Positions 1-11,470 of a stretch of DNA of 60,000 nt are shown piece after piece; position 1 is the stretch's first letter, and every line of letters begins with the position of its first letter. Below the pieces are notes generated by a model. It did no database searches and was not told the DNA's origin. It saw only the letters and a program-made list of their open reading frames with translations. Position numbers and translations under genes: made by a program. Location: positions 7,722,386 to 7,782,385 of the forward strand of contig NC_087063.1 in the NCBI RefSeq assembly GCF_963678635.1, read 5' to 3'. The stretch is from Symsagittifera roscoffensis (Eukaryota; Xenacoelomorpha; Acoela; Convolutidae).

Positions 1-1790
1 TGAGATAAATTAGATTCAATTATACTAAATTCGATTGTTAGAGTGTAAAATTCTCTAAACTCTGTGACAATATTTTAACAATTTGCGTTATCTTTCTTTA
101 GTTTTAAGTTTATCCGACCGTTTAGAAACTGAAAAAACTGCAGAAGAGTTAGAGTTAAAAATCCAAAGGATTTTAAAGTTTAGGAAAAATCTAATTATTG
201 GGCTACACCTTGTTCATGATCGTATAAATGAAGATACAGAAAGGCCAGACAAAAAATCCAAGATCTAGGAACGACAAACTATCGGTTTTGGTGGATAAAG
301 CTCGAGATTTTAGCAAAATGCTACTCAAATTGGCTGCTTGGGGTGAAAAATTTTTAAGGTTAATAACGAAGTTGCGAACAGAGCTCTTAAACACGCTGAA
401 ACTGACGCATATAAAAAAATCTCATTGAGTGATTCAAAGTCTTCAAAATATTCCTCGAAGTGTGGCAATTCAAAGTCAAAAATTAAATTTTTCCTACAAA
501 TCTTTTACCGCAAGTGAACGTTGTAAGAAACTTCTTCTGCCTAACTGAAGCGAAAGAAGGTAGAAAAACTTGGAGGATTGAGAGTTATATCGGCATCTAG
601 ATCAGTTTTCTTTAGAGGACATTTGTTTGGAAAGAGTGAAATACTGAGTTTTTTATGCTTTATAGACTCCGACATGCCCTGATGTAAAGCCAACGCCCGC
701 TAATTTTCTACAGGAGAAGTTTTCGGAAGAATCCAGAGAATGGCACACAATCCATAGTTCACTTGCAAAAGTTTCAGTTGCATAAATTTACCAGTTGCGA
801 GATCAAGCAATCAGCATTTATCGATCCAATTTTAACAATGGTTCTTAAAACTCCATTAGCTTACAAAGCCTCCGTGTCTATTCCGAAATCCGCGACACAG
901 CATATCTCCGTTTTTTGCTACTCTGATGCTGATGCTACTTGATGGCTTAACAGTTCTCCACAGTCAGCAGCCAGCAGCCAGCAAAGTTTTTGTAATCATA
1001 CTGTGATACCACCCAATTTTATTACCAGTTTGGCTGCGAGAAACATTTAATATACTGCATGCTTTGAAAAATTGAATGAGACTTATTTCATCATAGATTT
1101 CTACGTGGGTTTCAGCAACAATGCATGTTGATGCTGACACAAATTATCATTCTTAACTTAACACAGCTATTGTTACGCTTTCTCCGTTTTTTTTTTCAGC
1201 AGCAGAATGCACCGTTTTTGAGTAATGCATCTGTCTAATAAGGTTTACCAAAATTTTTTTTAAAAAATAAATCAAAAGCAGTGTTGAAACAATGCTTTTA
1301 ATGATATATTGATGCATTCAACACAAGTCCTTCATCAACAGCCACCTGCAAAAGTTTAGTAATTTTGAGTGATCTAGTCAAAGCGTTTTCAAGCCCAGGA
1401 AAGAAACTCTTTCCGACTGGAAACTGTCCCAGTACGACGGTAATTGTCTCCAGTCAACTTTTTTTTTATCAATTCCTCAGCAATGTTAAGCGACGAAGTT
1501 AATTATGCTGCTTGGGGACACCGATCTGCAACGCATAATTTTGATTTTATTGGGGACACCGATCTGCAAGGCATGATTTTGATTTAATGATAGTCTTTTT
1601 ATCGACAACCTCTAGTTTGGTAGCAGTTCTTAGATCTACTGATAATGAGGATTAGCTTAAAGGCATTTCTTAGCAAGCAAAATTTTTCTTTTCTAAAGCG
1701 TTTTCTTATTAGGTCTAAAACACTTTCCTAAAAACTGCACTCAAAATGAGAAAGCCCTGATTACTCTAATTGGCGAAACGTTAAAGGCAA
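1..1790 (+). mobile_element. Degenerate BEL/Pao-like LTR retrotransposon remnant, copy 1
   Basis: Broken pieces of a BEL/Pao-type element. Positions 83-430 carry two short open frames rich in Lys/Glu/Leu, like the N-terminal coiled part of a Gag, and they are translated identically in copy 2 (11,556-11,901). Around 1,340-1,510 a decayed Gag segment can be read, with a Leu-Ser-Gln-Tyr-Asp-Gly-Asn-type motif in the place of the usual BEL Gag 'LPxFxGD' signature. A short Ser-Asp-Ala motif near 900-940 may be RNase H, but this is weak. Stops and frameshifts throughout show it is not functional. The left end is cut by the window, so its LTR is not seen. Confidence 0.55.
1514..1588 (+). repeat. Two-copy tandem duplication, period about 38 bp
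   Basis: The segment beginning GGGGACACCGATCTGCAA occurs at 1514 and again at 1552, each followed by a GCAT-ATTTTGATTT tail. Copy 2 of the BEL/Pao unit has a single occurrence near 12,985, so this is a local duplication specific to copy 1. Confidence 0.8.
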
Positions 1791-1930
1791 GAATTAAAGA
1801 AACAAAACAGAAACAAAGTATCTCTAATACGCAAAGTGATAAGTTAATGAAACTTTATAAATTACAAAACGCTACATATGGTTTTATATAATCAAAAACA
1901 TTTTCTTCCCACGTTCATCTTGTCAACGCT

Positions 1931-2000
1931 TTGTAGCATAGTGACTAATGTGCCTGTCTTGTAATCAGGGGAGGGATGGTACGAATTCGTGCGAAGCCTG
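1931..2000 (+). repeat. tRNA-Thr(TGT)-like sequence
   Basis: The text TAGCATAGTGACTAATGTGC followed by an anticodon arm with CTTGTAA and a B-box-like GGTACGAATTC resembles tRNA-Thr (anticodon TGT). A 6-bp acceptor-like pairing (GCTTTG with CGAAGC) can be drawn. The T arm is irregular, so this is more likely a tRNA pseudogene or tRNA-derived repeat than a working gene. The same sequence is present at 13,605-13,675. Confidence 0.45.
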
Positions 2001-2164
2001 AAACATATTTTAGAGCCTATAAGCTTCCAGAACAACCACATGACGAGGAACTTTTTCAAGTAGCTTTCCACATCCAGATTACAAGAAACGTGCCCCTTTT
2101 TAACAACGTGCCCTTCCGTTACAAAAAATGGGATGCGTTACAAGGCACCAAATTGCCCAACTAG

Positions 2165-2392
2165 TACATGCTTAATTGATCAGTTCTTTCTAAATAGAGG
2201 AGGGTTAGTTCCAAGGTACCATAAGGGGATAGTTAACACGATCTTTGTTAACCCATCAGTTTAGAAGACATTAGTTATTGCAGGGAAAAATGATAGACTT
2301 CATTTCGCTGCCAATTACAATATCTTGATCCACTTACTACAGGCAAAACGGAGCTTCGCTTCATTTGCAATACAACACAAATTCAAGCAAGA
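2165..2392. other. Noncoding, no recognised feature
   Basis: AT-rich sequence between the tRNA-like fragment and the first hairpin-bearing repeat. No supported gene or repeat seen. Confidence 0.5.
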
Positions 2393-2880
2393 CTGCTCGT
2401 ATCAGGGCAAAACCCTGAATGTCTGACTGACTTTTAAGGTCTGTGGAGCAGTATAAACTTGAAACAATAAATTGTTACAAAAAACAATATTTATTTTTAA
2501 ACGAGATTTTTTGTGAAAATAATCCACCACACGCCATTTAGGGTACAAAGTGATAGATTTCGCTCCTAGTAACAAATTAGTTGTGGCAAATGAGCTTCTT
2601 GCAACCAATTCGGAATGATTTTTGACACGGATTAAATTTCTACTTAGGCGTTAATAGCGCGAATTTTATCGCACGTTAATTGTCCCAAATTGATCAAAAT
2701 AATAGCATTCAAAACCCCATAACATTACAAAAAATAAAGCTGAATAAACCTTGTTAAATTTAAGCTCAATACAACATTGTTTTTTGAATGATTTTCAAAA
2801 ATTTCCGTCAAAGTTCGAAATTTTCTGCAGAAAAAAAACCACCTTGAACACAAATATTCCGTTACTTTCGTTAGAGAAGT
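2393..2880 (+). repeat. Interspersed repeat 'R1', copy 1
   Basis: A roughly 500-bp noncoding repeat. It opens with ACTGCTCGTATCAGGGC, a small CAGGGC/GCCCTG-type hairpin and a 'GGAGCAGT' block, has a central 'GCGCGAATTTTATCGC' segment, and ends near 'AAATATTCCGTTACTTTCG'. Related copies lie at 3,420-3,790, 5,040-5,500 and, inverted, at 25,712-26,247 and 41,523-41,852. No ORF. Type not determined; non-autonomous DNA element is plausible. Confidence 0.7.
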
Positions 2881-3419
2881 CGGAAACTAACATGAGAAAT
2901 TGAAAAAAAAAAATTAAAAAAGGTGTTGAAAAACTAGTTCTACCAAAGCTAAAGTTTTGGTAGAAATTCATTTTAGGCACTGATGCCAGTTTTTTTAATG
3001 AGAAATTTTCAACTGAACAAAACGTACGAAAAAAAGATGAAGCACCTAAGATAACTTTTGAGCAGACACAATCGCAGAAAAAAACACCTCGTATATATTT
3101 TTTTCTAATTATCTCGTCAATCCTAAAACTACATTAAAGAAAAGTAGCAGTTCACCTACAATGAAAAAGGCTTACAGCACAATCAAAATCCTTGATGTTG
3201 CAACTAGGCCGAGAAAACTTGAGCAGAAAAAAAATTCAAATAACAGTTTTCGCAGTATATTTTGAAATTTTTCAAAATTGTCGTACATTTTAAGCCAGGT
3301 GTTAGATTTAAATGTCTTCAAAACTGTTTTTATGCCTGTACATAAACGTGACAACTTGAATCATCTTTTTTTTATCAGTAATTTGCCTTTTCGTTTGTTC
3401 TAGGTAAAATATATATCAA

Positions 3420-3790
3420 AACTGATCGTATCAGGGCGATGCCTTGAATGTTCCGACTGCCTTTCAAGGTCTATGGAGCAGTAATAAGATGAAAAATTTT
3501 AAGGTAAGAAATAAACTGTTTTTTTTTTGAGATTTTTTTGGTGAAACATAACGCGCGTTAATTAACACAAATTTGCCAAAAAGCAATCTTTTAATCCCCA
3601 TAATTTTATAAAAAACAATCACAGGTGAATTATCTTCCCAAGTTTAAGCTCAGGATATCAAAACTTTTTGAATGATATAAAAAAAATTGTCAAAAATGAC
3701 TAGTTAAGAAGTCGAAAGTTGTCTGAAGAAAAAACACACCCGAGCACAAATACTCCGCTACTTTAGTTACGAACGCTGGAAAGAAAAGAA
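3420..3790 (+). repeat. Interspersed repeat 'R1', copy 2 (internally deleted)
   Basis: Begins ACTGATCGTATCAGGGCGAT, has the 'GCCTTTCAAGGTCTATGGAGC' type block, and ends near 'ATACTCCGCTACTTTAG'. The middle portion with the ACACGCCAT motif is missing compared with copies 1 and 3. Confidence 0.65.
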
Positions 3791-4004
3791 GATAATTCAA
3801 AAAAAATAAAGATGTTGAAAATCTAGTTCTACCAAAGCTAAAACCTAAGATGGAAGTTCATTTTAGGCAATGATGCCAGACATTTGAATTTTCGACAAAG
3901 TTTGAGCAGAAAAACAAAAGCTTGACAATTCAGTTAACGGTTTTGCAGTAGGTTAAAATTTTTATCGGGAAAACAACCAATTGAATACATACTGAAAACT
4001 GCAG

Positions 4005-4072
4005 GCCTGGCCGAGACACGAACCCCTAACTTTAGAGTGCAAAGGCGACTGCGGTCCCTCTAAACTAAATGT
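4005..4072 (-). repeat. Possible tRNA-derived fragment
   Basis: Read on the minus strand, a B-box-like GGTTCGTGTCTC follows a possible anticodon arm (CTTT, seven-base loop, AAAG). No good acceptor stem. A weak call that could be chance. Confidence 0.25.
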
Positions 4073-4099
4073 AAGCAGATATGAACTTTCCGAAGCCCT

Positions 4100-5040
4100 A
4101 ATACTAAACCATGTGAGAAAAATTGCTTTTGAGAAAAAAAGTCTTGTTCCTGATTATGAGACACTTTCCTTTCGCAAAGATAAATATGTGGCGTAGAATT
4201 GAAGTAATCGTTTTTTTTTCAAAGCTCATGAAACAAGATGACTCGAATATCTCGAAATCAAATCTCATTTAATTTTTTTTCATGGAACAAATTAGATTGG
4301 CTGTTCATCTATCAGTTTAATTTTGAAATCATCATGTACATTTGCTTAAAGTAAGAGAAACTTTCTTGAAAGAAAATATTAGTTTTTTTTTGATTTTTGA
4401 TAATTTTTAAACCAGTTTTTACGAATATTGAAAAAAGTGAGCTCAACTTTGATTCTTAGCGATTTGACTTTTGATTTCTTCTTATGCTCACATATTTCTT
4501 TCGTTAAAAGTAATGAAAACTCCACTGATGGACAGAAAAGTGCAAAAATCACGAAAAACGTATCTAACTTCCAATGTCGAAAATGGAGCTTAACTATCAG
4601 ATTTACCTGCGAAATAAAAAATTTATTGGATTTTTTCCCTAAGCCACACATATCAAACGTTCAGTTTTTACAGTTGCGTTACTTGTTATTATAGCTGAAT
4701 GCGTGATTTTGAGATTAAAATTATGAACAATTGATTTCAACAAATGTGTTCACTGTTGCTAGTTTGTTCAACATGCAAATTTTCATTACATTCAGGAGTA
4801 ATGTTGCGAAGAGGAAAATGGCCCTTTTATCTAAGTCATTTATTTGTTTCCTTGCGTTCATTAGTTGTTTCTAGCTGTCAATTTGCTTTGTTTGTGTTGT
4901 TTAAATTTTCTGTGGTAGTTGCACTGCAACTGCTTATCCTTTGTTTCTAAAATGTTTTTTTTTTATTGTTGTTAAAGAAGATTTTTATTGGTTAACTTGC
5001 GCTCCTTTGATGATTTTTTGCGGTTTTTTTTCAGTTTTCC
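4100..5040. other. AT-rich noncoding stretch
   Basis: Overlapping 60-90 residue open frames occur on both strands (for example 4,379-4,694), but they show no recognisable domain and no codon-like composition. No repeat match elsewhere in the window was noticed. Confidence 0.4.
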
Positions 5041-5500
5041 AACCATCTATTGAATATTCCGACTGCCTTTTAAGCGCTATGGAGCAGTAATAACATGAAA
5101 AAATTACATGTAAAAAATGTGTCTTGGTTTTTACTTTTAGATTTTTTGTGAAAATGCATCACTCCACACGCCATAAAAGGTACAAAGGTATAAATTTCGC
5201 TCCTAGCAAAAAATTATTTATGGCAATCAAGCTTCCTTTAACCAATTTGAAAGATTTCTTAAATGGATTAAATCTCCGCTTACGCAATTATAGTGCCAAC
5301 TATATCGCGCGTTAATGGTCCTAGATTGGCCAAAATAGACATGTTTACACCCCCATAGCTTTACAAAAAAGATCACAGGTGAAATATTTTTTTCTAATTT
5401 AAGCTCAGGACAGCAATACCCTTTATAAGTTCCGTCAGAAATGGCTAGTGAAAACGTCGAAGTTTGTCTGAAAAAAAACCTATCAGAAGCAATTCAGAAC
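5040..5500 (+). repeat. Interspersed repeat 'R1', copy 3
   Basis: Starts near 'GAATATTCCGACTGCC', with the 'TATGGAGCAGTAATAACATG' block, the ACACGCCAT segment and a central 'ATATCGCGCGTTAATGG'. It has lost the first hairpin half seen in copy 1. Confidence 0.65.
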
Positions 5501-5935
5501 AAAAAAAAACAGATTTACACAAGTTTTTGTGTCCCCAACTTGGGTTTTTTTTAAAAAAAAAAACACTCGCTCACGTAGTCTTCGGCTCTTTAATTATCGA
5601 CTATTTTCCAGTTTACTGGCACATTTCAAATTTTCAATTGTCCTACGTGTTATTATGGTTGAACGCGTGATGTTACAAGTAAGATATGAAGAACAAGTGT
5701 GTTCACAATACTTGGTTTTTGTTCACCTGCAAAATTTGATTTTTCTTTGACAATATAAAATTACTTTTTCAAATGTGAAACTCAAATATGACCTCTTCCC
5801 CCCACCTCACACGACTATTAATTTTATGGTGTAACGAGTGGTTTTACAAGGTTAATTATGAAGACCAAATATTTTTGGCCCAGCTCAATTAGTCCGCATG
5901 TCAATTTTCCGGACAATGTGAACAGTAATTTTTTT

Positions 5936-6137
5936 GGCTATTTTTCCTTTTCCACCCCACCTCACACGAGCTTCAATATATTAGTGTAACGAGTGGTTTT
6001 ACGAGGTTGAGTATGAAGACCAAATATGTTTGTCGTGGCTTTATTAGTCTGTATGTAAATTTTCATAACAATCGGTCAATGTCGTCAACAAATTTACATG
6101 TAAAAAATTGCAGGTGGGGGGAAAAGGAAAAAGAGCC
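5936..6137 (+). mobile_element. MITE subfamily A
   Basis: About 200 bp with TIRs of the GGCTNTTTTTCC / GGAAAAAGAGCC type and body 'CACACGAGC...GTGTAACGAGTGG...GAAGACCAAATATG...GCAGGTGGGG'. Both flanks read ATTTTTTT, an 8-bp target-duplication candidate, though it is a low-complexity T run. Confidence 0.7.
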
Positions 6138-6667
6138 ATTTTTTTATGGTTTAATGAGTGGTTTTATAAGGTTAATTATGAAGACCAAATATGTTTGACA
6201 CAGCTCAATTTGCCCGCATGTCAATTTTTTGGACAATATGAACAGTAATTTCACAAGTAAAAAAATGCAGGTGGGGTGGGGGGGAAGAGCCCAAATGTGG
6301 AGGGGAAGTGAAAAAGAGCCATTATCATTATCATGAATTTTAGCATATCGGTTAGTTGCTCAATTTGGCTCCATTTTCCACTCCTAATTTCAAGTTTTAC
6401 ATTTTCCTAGTTGTCTAATATGTTATTATGGCTGATTGCGTGATGTTGAGATGAAATCTATCCAGAACAAATGTGCTCAAAAGAGTTATTAAGATCACCA
6501 TACCAAACTTCACTAAATTTTGAAGCTTTTTCCGCCTTCCATCAACTTTTTTCTCACCCCCGTTCCACATACATAAGCATCAAAAGCTCCTTTACCAAAC
6601 CCCCCCCCCCCCCCACCTCACATAAGCATTAATTTTAAGATGTAAAGAGGGGTTTTAAAGAGAGGTT

Positions 6668-6856
6668 GGCTTTTTTTCCTTTTCCCCCCACCTCACACGA
6701 GCATCAATTTTATGATGAAACGAGGTGTTTTACACGGTTAACGATGAAGACTAAAGATGTTTTTCATTGCCTAAATAGTTTTCATAACATTCGGATAATG
6801 GGAACACAATTTTACTAGTAAAATTTTGCAGGTGGAGGGGGGAAGGAAAAAGAGCC
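6668..6856 (+). mobile_element. MITE subfamily A
   Basis: Begins GGCTTTTTTTCCTTTTCCCC and ends GGAAGGAAAAAGAGCC. The same internal 'CACACGAGCATCAATTTTAT' body is present. No coding capacity. Confidence 0.75.
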
Positions 6857-7106
6857 CGGCCCTTTTCCACAGTCCCCCATACTTGAATTTCATTTTTGAA
6901 AAACTATCTTTAGGTTGCCATAGTCTAATTAAATTTTGCATGAGCAAGCTAAATATTGTGAATACAATTGTTCTTCAAACTTTACATCGTACGATCACGC
7001 ATTCAGCCATAGTAATTCGTAAAACAACCAAGAAAATTGAAATTATGAAAACATGGGAGGGGGTTTACAAGAGAAATTTTGAGGTGGGGGATAGGAAAAG
7101 AGCTTT
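6857..7106 (+). mobile_element. MITE subfamily D
   Basis: About 250 bp starting with a CCCTTTTCCACAGTCCCCC end and finishing GGATAGGAAAAGAGC. The body contains 'ACATCGTACGATCACGC' and 'CAGCCATAGTAATTCG', found again near 18,030-18,245, 28,610-29,050 and 30,090-30,335. Confidence 0.65.
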
Positions 7107-7480
7107 TTTTTACCTGCAAACTTTCATCTACGTGATGTTCATATCTTGAGGAGAACCCAACAACCTGCGAAGTCTTAAAAGTAATTTTTTTTTCTGTTAA
7201 CATTGTCCGATTGTCAGAAAATTGGCATGCGGACTGATTGGGCCATTACAGACATATTTGTTATTCATCATTAACCTTGTAAAACCCCTCGTGACTCTAT
7301 AAAATTGGTGCTTATGTCAGGTCGGGGGGGGGGGGGGGGGTTGCACTGGAAGGAAAGAGAGCCAAAAGATATTCATCCAACGCGCAATGAAAAAGAGATT
7401 AAAAGCACGCGATATTCTTCCTGAAGAAACTAAAATTGACACGGATTGGTTCAAGTATTGAACATAACATCTAAATTGCA

Positions 7481-7735
7481 GGTGCGTATAGCACAACTGG
7501 TAGGATGCAAGCCCAAAAGACCAGGGTCCTTGGTTCGATTCTGTGATAAGCAGGTTTCGCAGAGGAGAGGTTTCAATCTGCACGTGATGGGAAGGTTGGG
7601 TTAGGCACATCTTGGCAGGGTTTAACAGAACCCGCTGAATTGTGCGCGTCGGCAGACTAGAAACAGCCATGAGGTCATGGGTCAGTGGGTATCTGCCCAG
7701 TATGGCAAAGGGTTGAGACTACGGTTGAACCCCAA
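7481..7735 (+). repeat. tRNA-derived SINE-like module, copy 1
   Basis: A Pol III A box TAGCACAACTGG (7,489-7,500) is followed 31 nt later by a B box GGTTCGATTCT (7,532-7,542), the spacing of a tRNA gene. A shared non-tRNA body of about 190 bp (CACGTGATGGGAAGG ... GGTTGAACCCCA) follows. The same block, plus about 110 bp of shared upstream sequence, recurs at five other places, so it may travel as part of a larger module. Confidence 0.75.
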
Positions 7736-7757
7736 CTTTTTTTTTCGATTGGGGAGA

Positions 7758-7909
7758 GGCTCTTTTTCTTTTCCCTTCCCCCATCTCTCACGAACACAAC
7801 ACATGGCATACATATTTGATCTTCATAATTAACCTTGTAAAAACCAAAAACCCTCGTTAGACCATAAAATTGACGTTTATGTGAAGTGGGGGGGGGAAGA
7901 AAAAGAGCC
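7758..7909 (-). mobile_element. MITE subfamily A, short
   Basis: Ends GGCTCTTTTTCTTTTCCC and GGGGAAGAAAAAGAGCC. The reverse-oriented A body is missing part of its middle. Confidence 0.65.
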
Positions 7910-7917
7910 GTTTTGCT

Positions 7918-8040
7918 GAACTAGAAGATTCAGAGGTTGTCCAATATCTGTTTTCAGAGATTGTCAACTGATTTGAAAACCAGGCATCAACAGCAATTAA
8001 ACAATGAAATCACACAAATGAGATCTGAGAAAAATTCCAT
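7918..8040 (-). pseudogene. Fragment of a secreted-protein-like gene (signal-peptide exon)
   Basis: Minus-strand piece matching the first exon-like part of the better copies near 15.3-15.95 and 27.9-28.0 kb (start codon at 8,040). It begins Met-Glu-Phe/Leu and runs into a hydrophobic stretch, then stops matching. Only about 120 bp remain, so it cannot encode the full protein. Confidence 0.5.
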
Positions 8041-8272
8041 TGATTTGTTAAGCGATGTAATAATCATAAAAAACTCAACCAGCAAAAGTTCTCTGTAATT
8101 TTTGATTTCATAGCAAATTTTATGCAATCTAAATTTTCAAAATGTTTTTTTTTACTATCAGCCTTTTTACCGCCAATTTCTTTAATTTCTACGTAAATGA
8201 TATCACGCGCTTTGACTCAAGGTTAATGGAATGTCTGTGGAAAAGCAAACAAAAATCTATAAAAGCTAGAAG

Positions 8273-8698
8273 GGCTCTTTTTCCTTTTCCCCCACCTGCA
8301 ATTTTTTACTAAAAAAGGGGCTCTTTTCCAGTCCCCCCCTTTCAAAATATTGAGTCTTTTGTTTGTTTTATGTGTTATTACAGCTAAATGCGTGATGTTA
8401 CGCTGTAAAGTATGAAGAACAAATCTGTTCAGAATTGTCGATTTTTTCACGACACCAAATTTCATTGCATTATGAAGACGTTAAATAGGCTTTTAAAAAT
8501 TGAATATGAAAGGGGGGGGGAACTGGAAAAGAGCCAAAAAAAGTTCTGTTGACATTGTTCGATCGTTATAAAAATTGACATGCGGACCGATTAGGCTGTG
8601 ACAAACATATTTAGTCTCAATAACTAACCTTGTAAAACCACTCGTTACACCTTAAAATTGAGAGTTATGTGAGGTGGGGGGGAAAAGGAAAAAGAGCC
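8273..8698 (-). mobile_element. MITE subfamily A split by a nested MITE
   Basis: Reverse-oriented subfamily A element with intact ends (GGCTCTTTTTCC at left, GGAAAAAGAGCC at right) interrupted by another MITE at 8,319-8,535. Removing the insert would give a normal A body. Confidence 0.75.
8319..8535 (+). mobile_element. MITE subfamily D inserted inside an A element
   Basis: TIRs GGCTCTTTTCCAGT and ACTGGAAAAGAGCC; body 'TAAATGCGTGATGTTACG'. Flanks AAAAAAGG and AAAAAAAG agree at 7 of 8 positions, consistent with an 8-bp target duplication in an A-rich site. Confidence 0.75.
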
Positions 8699-8714
8699 GC
8701 TAGAAGCTCTTTTT

Positions 8715-8912
8715 GGCTCTTTTTCCAAACCCTCCCAAACTGCAAACTTTCTAAATTTTAAATTTTTCACCTTGTCCACTTCAATGTTATGTAAATTGAC
8801 ACGATAACTAATAAGGCCATGACAAAGTTTTTTAGTCTTCATTTTTAACCTTGTAAACCCACTCATTCTCATCGAAACCATAAAATTTATGCAAGTACGA
8901 GGTGACTGGGGG
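8715..8912 (+). mobile_element. MITE subfamily C
   Basis: Begins GGCTCTTTTTCCAAACCCTC, with body 'TTTTTCACCTTGTCC' and 'CCACTCATTCTCATC'. The 3' end fades into a partial A element. Better copies are at 16,487-16,700 and 28,235-28,447. Confidence 0.65.
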
Positions 8913-9071
8913 AGGTCTGCATGTCAATTTTCATAACGATCGGACAATGTGAACATTAGTTTTACTTGTAAAAAATTGCAGGTGGGGGAAGGAAAAAAAA
9001 CCTACGCCCCTTTCCCCCCCCTCAAAACGTGCGAAAATTAGAAATAATTTTCTGTTCCCATTATCCGATTG

Positions 9072-9274
9072 GGCTCTTTTTCCTCCCCCCCCCCCGACCT
9101 CACACGAGTTTCAATATATTAGTGTAACGAGTGGTGTTACGAGGTTGAGTATGAAAATCAAATATGTTTGTCGTGGCCTTAGTAGTCTATATGTAAATTT
9201 TCATAAGAATCGGACAATTTGGTCAACAAATTTACATGAAAAATTTTGCAGGTGGGGGAAAAGGAAAAAGAGCC
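9072..9274 (+). mobile_element. MITE subfamily A with perfect 8-bp target duplication
   Basis: Complete 203-bp element from GGCTCTTTTTCC to GGAAAAAGAGCC. The flanks are TCCGATTG at 9,064-9,071 and again at 9,275-9,282. It has inserted into another, inverted subfamily A copy, whose sequence resumes on the right side. Size, TIRs and 8-bp duplication fit a non-autonomous hAT-, Merlin- or P-like DNA transposon. Confidence 0.85.
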
Positions 9275-9545
9275 TCCGATTGTTAAAAAAATTGACATGC
9301 GGACTGCTTGGGCCATTACAAACGCATTTGGTCTTCATAATTAACCTTGTAAAACCCCTCGTTACTCTGGTGCTTATATGAGGTTGAGGGGGGGGGGGGG
9401 AGTTGTTGGTACCGGCAGAAAAAGAAAAACCAAATGATATTTATCAAACGCGCAATGAAAAAGAGCTTAAAAGCACGTGTATTTCCTGAAGAAACTAAAA
9501 TTGACACGGTTTGGTTCAAGTATCGAACATATCATCTAATTTGAA

Positions 9546-9799
9546 GGTGCGTCTAGCACAACTGGTAGGATGCAAGCCCAAAAGATCAGGGTCCTTGGTT
9601 CGATTCTGTGATAAGCAGGTTTCGCAGAGGAGAGGTTTCAATCTGCACGTGATGGGAAGGCTGGATTAGGCACAGCTTGGCAGGGTTTAAAAGAACCCGC
9701 TGAATTGTGCGCGTAGGCAGACTAGAAACAGCCTTGAGGTCATGGGTCAGTGGGTATCTGCCCAGTATGGCAAGGGTTGCGACTATGGTTGAACCCCAA
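9546..9799 (+). repeat. tRNA-derived SINE-like module, copy 2
   Basis: Same A-box (TAGCACAACTGG) and B-box (GGTTCGATTCT) arrangement and body as copy 1, with a few base changes. Preceded by the same 'GAAACTAAAATTGACACGG' flank. Confidence 0.75.
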
Positions 9800-9948
9800 T
9801 TTTTTTTCAATCGGGAAGAGGAAGATTCTGTTCCTCACTTTTCCACTTTCTACCCACAGTTCAAACGTTGGCTCTTTTTTTACTACCCCCATATTTCACA
9901 TTTGTTTTGAGTTTTTTTTTCTCAGTTGTCTTACGTGTTATTGTGGCT

Positions 9949-10187
9949 GGCTCTTTTCCAGTGTCCCTCCCCCTCGGAAAAATATGAAAATTAAGTTGTT
10001 TAAAAATTGTTCATACGGCATTTTGTTGTAAAAGTGTTTTTTTTTGTAAAAGTTTGTTGTTAAAGTTTTTTCACTTGTTCACGCTGACACGTTTTAATGC
10101 AGTTGTTTTTGAGAAAAGTCAATTTAAATTGATTCCCATATATTGAATTTCAGAAGAAGAATCAAAGAGGGGAACTGGAAAAGAGCC
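9949..10187 (+). mobile_element. MITE subfamily B
   Basis: Ends GGCTCTTTTCCAGT and AACTGGAAAAGAGCC; body contains 'GTTCACGCTGACACG'. Flanks TTGTGGCT and TTATGGCT agree at 7 of 8. An element at 20,405-20,596 sits in the corresponding site of the second cluster, so this insertion probably predates duplication of the region. Confidence 0.75.
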
Positions 10188-11119
10188 TTATGGCTGAATA
10201 CGTGATGTTGCAATGTAATGTATGAAGAACAATAGTTCACATCTGTTCTTAATTGTTAGTTTGATCACCATTCAAAGTTTCATTACATTATGACAACGTG
10301 GCTCTCCACCCCACCTCACACAAGCATCAAATTCACGGTATAACGAGTGATTTTACAAGGTTGGTTTTTTCGAGGTTGATTATGAAGAGAGTTTTTCAAA
10401 ACCGAAACTTAAATTCAAAAGTGGGGGGGGGGGGGAGAGGCTAGTGTAAAAAGGCCAAACTTTCTATTTTTACAATTGTTTTACCTGTTATTGTAGCTAC
10501 ATGTGTGGGCTCTTTTTTAACTTCATACATAACCGTGTAAAAACTTTTAAGCTCTTTTCTGCTCCCCCGCCCACAATTGAATTTCAATTTTAAAACTAAT
10601 TTTACCTGATCATAATGTAATGAAATTTTACATGGTGAACAAACTAACTATTCAGAACACGTTTCTGTTTCTGACCTTGCATCGTATAATCACGCGGCTC
10701 TTTCCACTCTCCCACTACCCCTCGTAAAATTAAAAAACAAAACTGATGAAAATTGAGAGTAAGAATGATATCTAGGTGATGTGAGGGAAGGAAAAAAAGC
10801 TGCATTAAGTGTTTGGAGTAAAGAGTATGATTTTCCTGCCTTTTTAGCCCAACTGCGAGTTTCTATTTGAAATTCTATGATTCCAGAAATGGCACACGGA
10901 CTGATTAGGCAAAAAAAATTGACTTCAGTAGTTGTGGGTAACATGTGGACTGCTATCAATCAAATCGTCTGGTTTTTTGCACTCGTCTGGTTTTTTATAC
11001 ATACTCCTGGTCGCTTAATTCTTCTTCGAAACATGATTTCCCAAAAACAAACGTTCAGACTAGCTGCTAGCTCGCTGCACCACTTTTTCAAAAACTTTTA
11101 AACTGCCTTTTAAAAGCCT

Positions 11120-11470
11120 GTTTTACCGCTTTGCCTCGCTTTTATACCTAGTTCGGGTTTCAAACCCAAAACTGTAATCGCTGATAAAACGTGTCAGGTA
11201 AAATTTTGCCCGTTCAAAACACATATTTTTATATATATATAATTAGCTGATAGCGCAATTAACAACTTCAATAGTAGACACCGGAGTAACCAGTTTAACG
11301 CGTTACCTCCAAACCAGCTAAAGAACACATTAACTGAGGAACATAACAAGTAGGCAACCGTTTTTTGTAAATGGAAGGGTACCGACGACAATTACAGTGG
11401 ATTAATCAGAATTTTTTTGTTAATAAAATCATAAGCGACATTTTTTTAGGAGAAACCAGAACGATTTTAC
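11120..11470 (+). repeat. LTR-like segment J1 of the BEL/Pao family
   Basis: A roughly 300-bp segment immediately before Gag copy 2. It shares 'AAACTGTAATCGCTGATAAAA', 'GTAGACACCGGAGTAACC' and 'GTTAATAAAATCATAAG' with J2-J4. It has a TATATATATA stretch (11,230-11,240) and an AATAAA within TTAATAAAATC, as an LTR promoter and polyadenylation site would. Exact ends and short direct repeats were not resolved. Confidence 0.5.

Larger units (their letters stand above)
5783..10800. mobile_element. MITE/SINE cluster 1
   Basis: A dense, partly nested mosaic of short inverted-repeat elements whose ends read GGCTCTTTTTCC...GGAAAAAGAGCC or GGCTCTTTTCCAGT...ACTGGAAAAGAGCC, plus two copies of a SINE-like module. 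Clear members are listed separately; the rest are truncated copies. Open frames in this stretch (such as those at 6,826-7,149 and 7,317-7,670) read through these repeats and are not considered genes. Long G or C runs sit just inside the ends of many copies. Confidence 0.8.

Noticed and set aside
4379-4694. Overlapping 88- and 90-residue ORFs on opposite strands
   Set aside because: No domain, no repeat support and a composition explained by AT-rich sequence.
5783-10800. Open frames of 60-120 residues inside the MITE cluster as genes
   Set aside because: They run through inverted-repeat elements and recur wherever the repeats occur.
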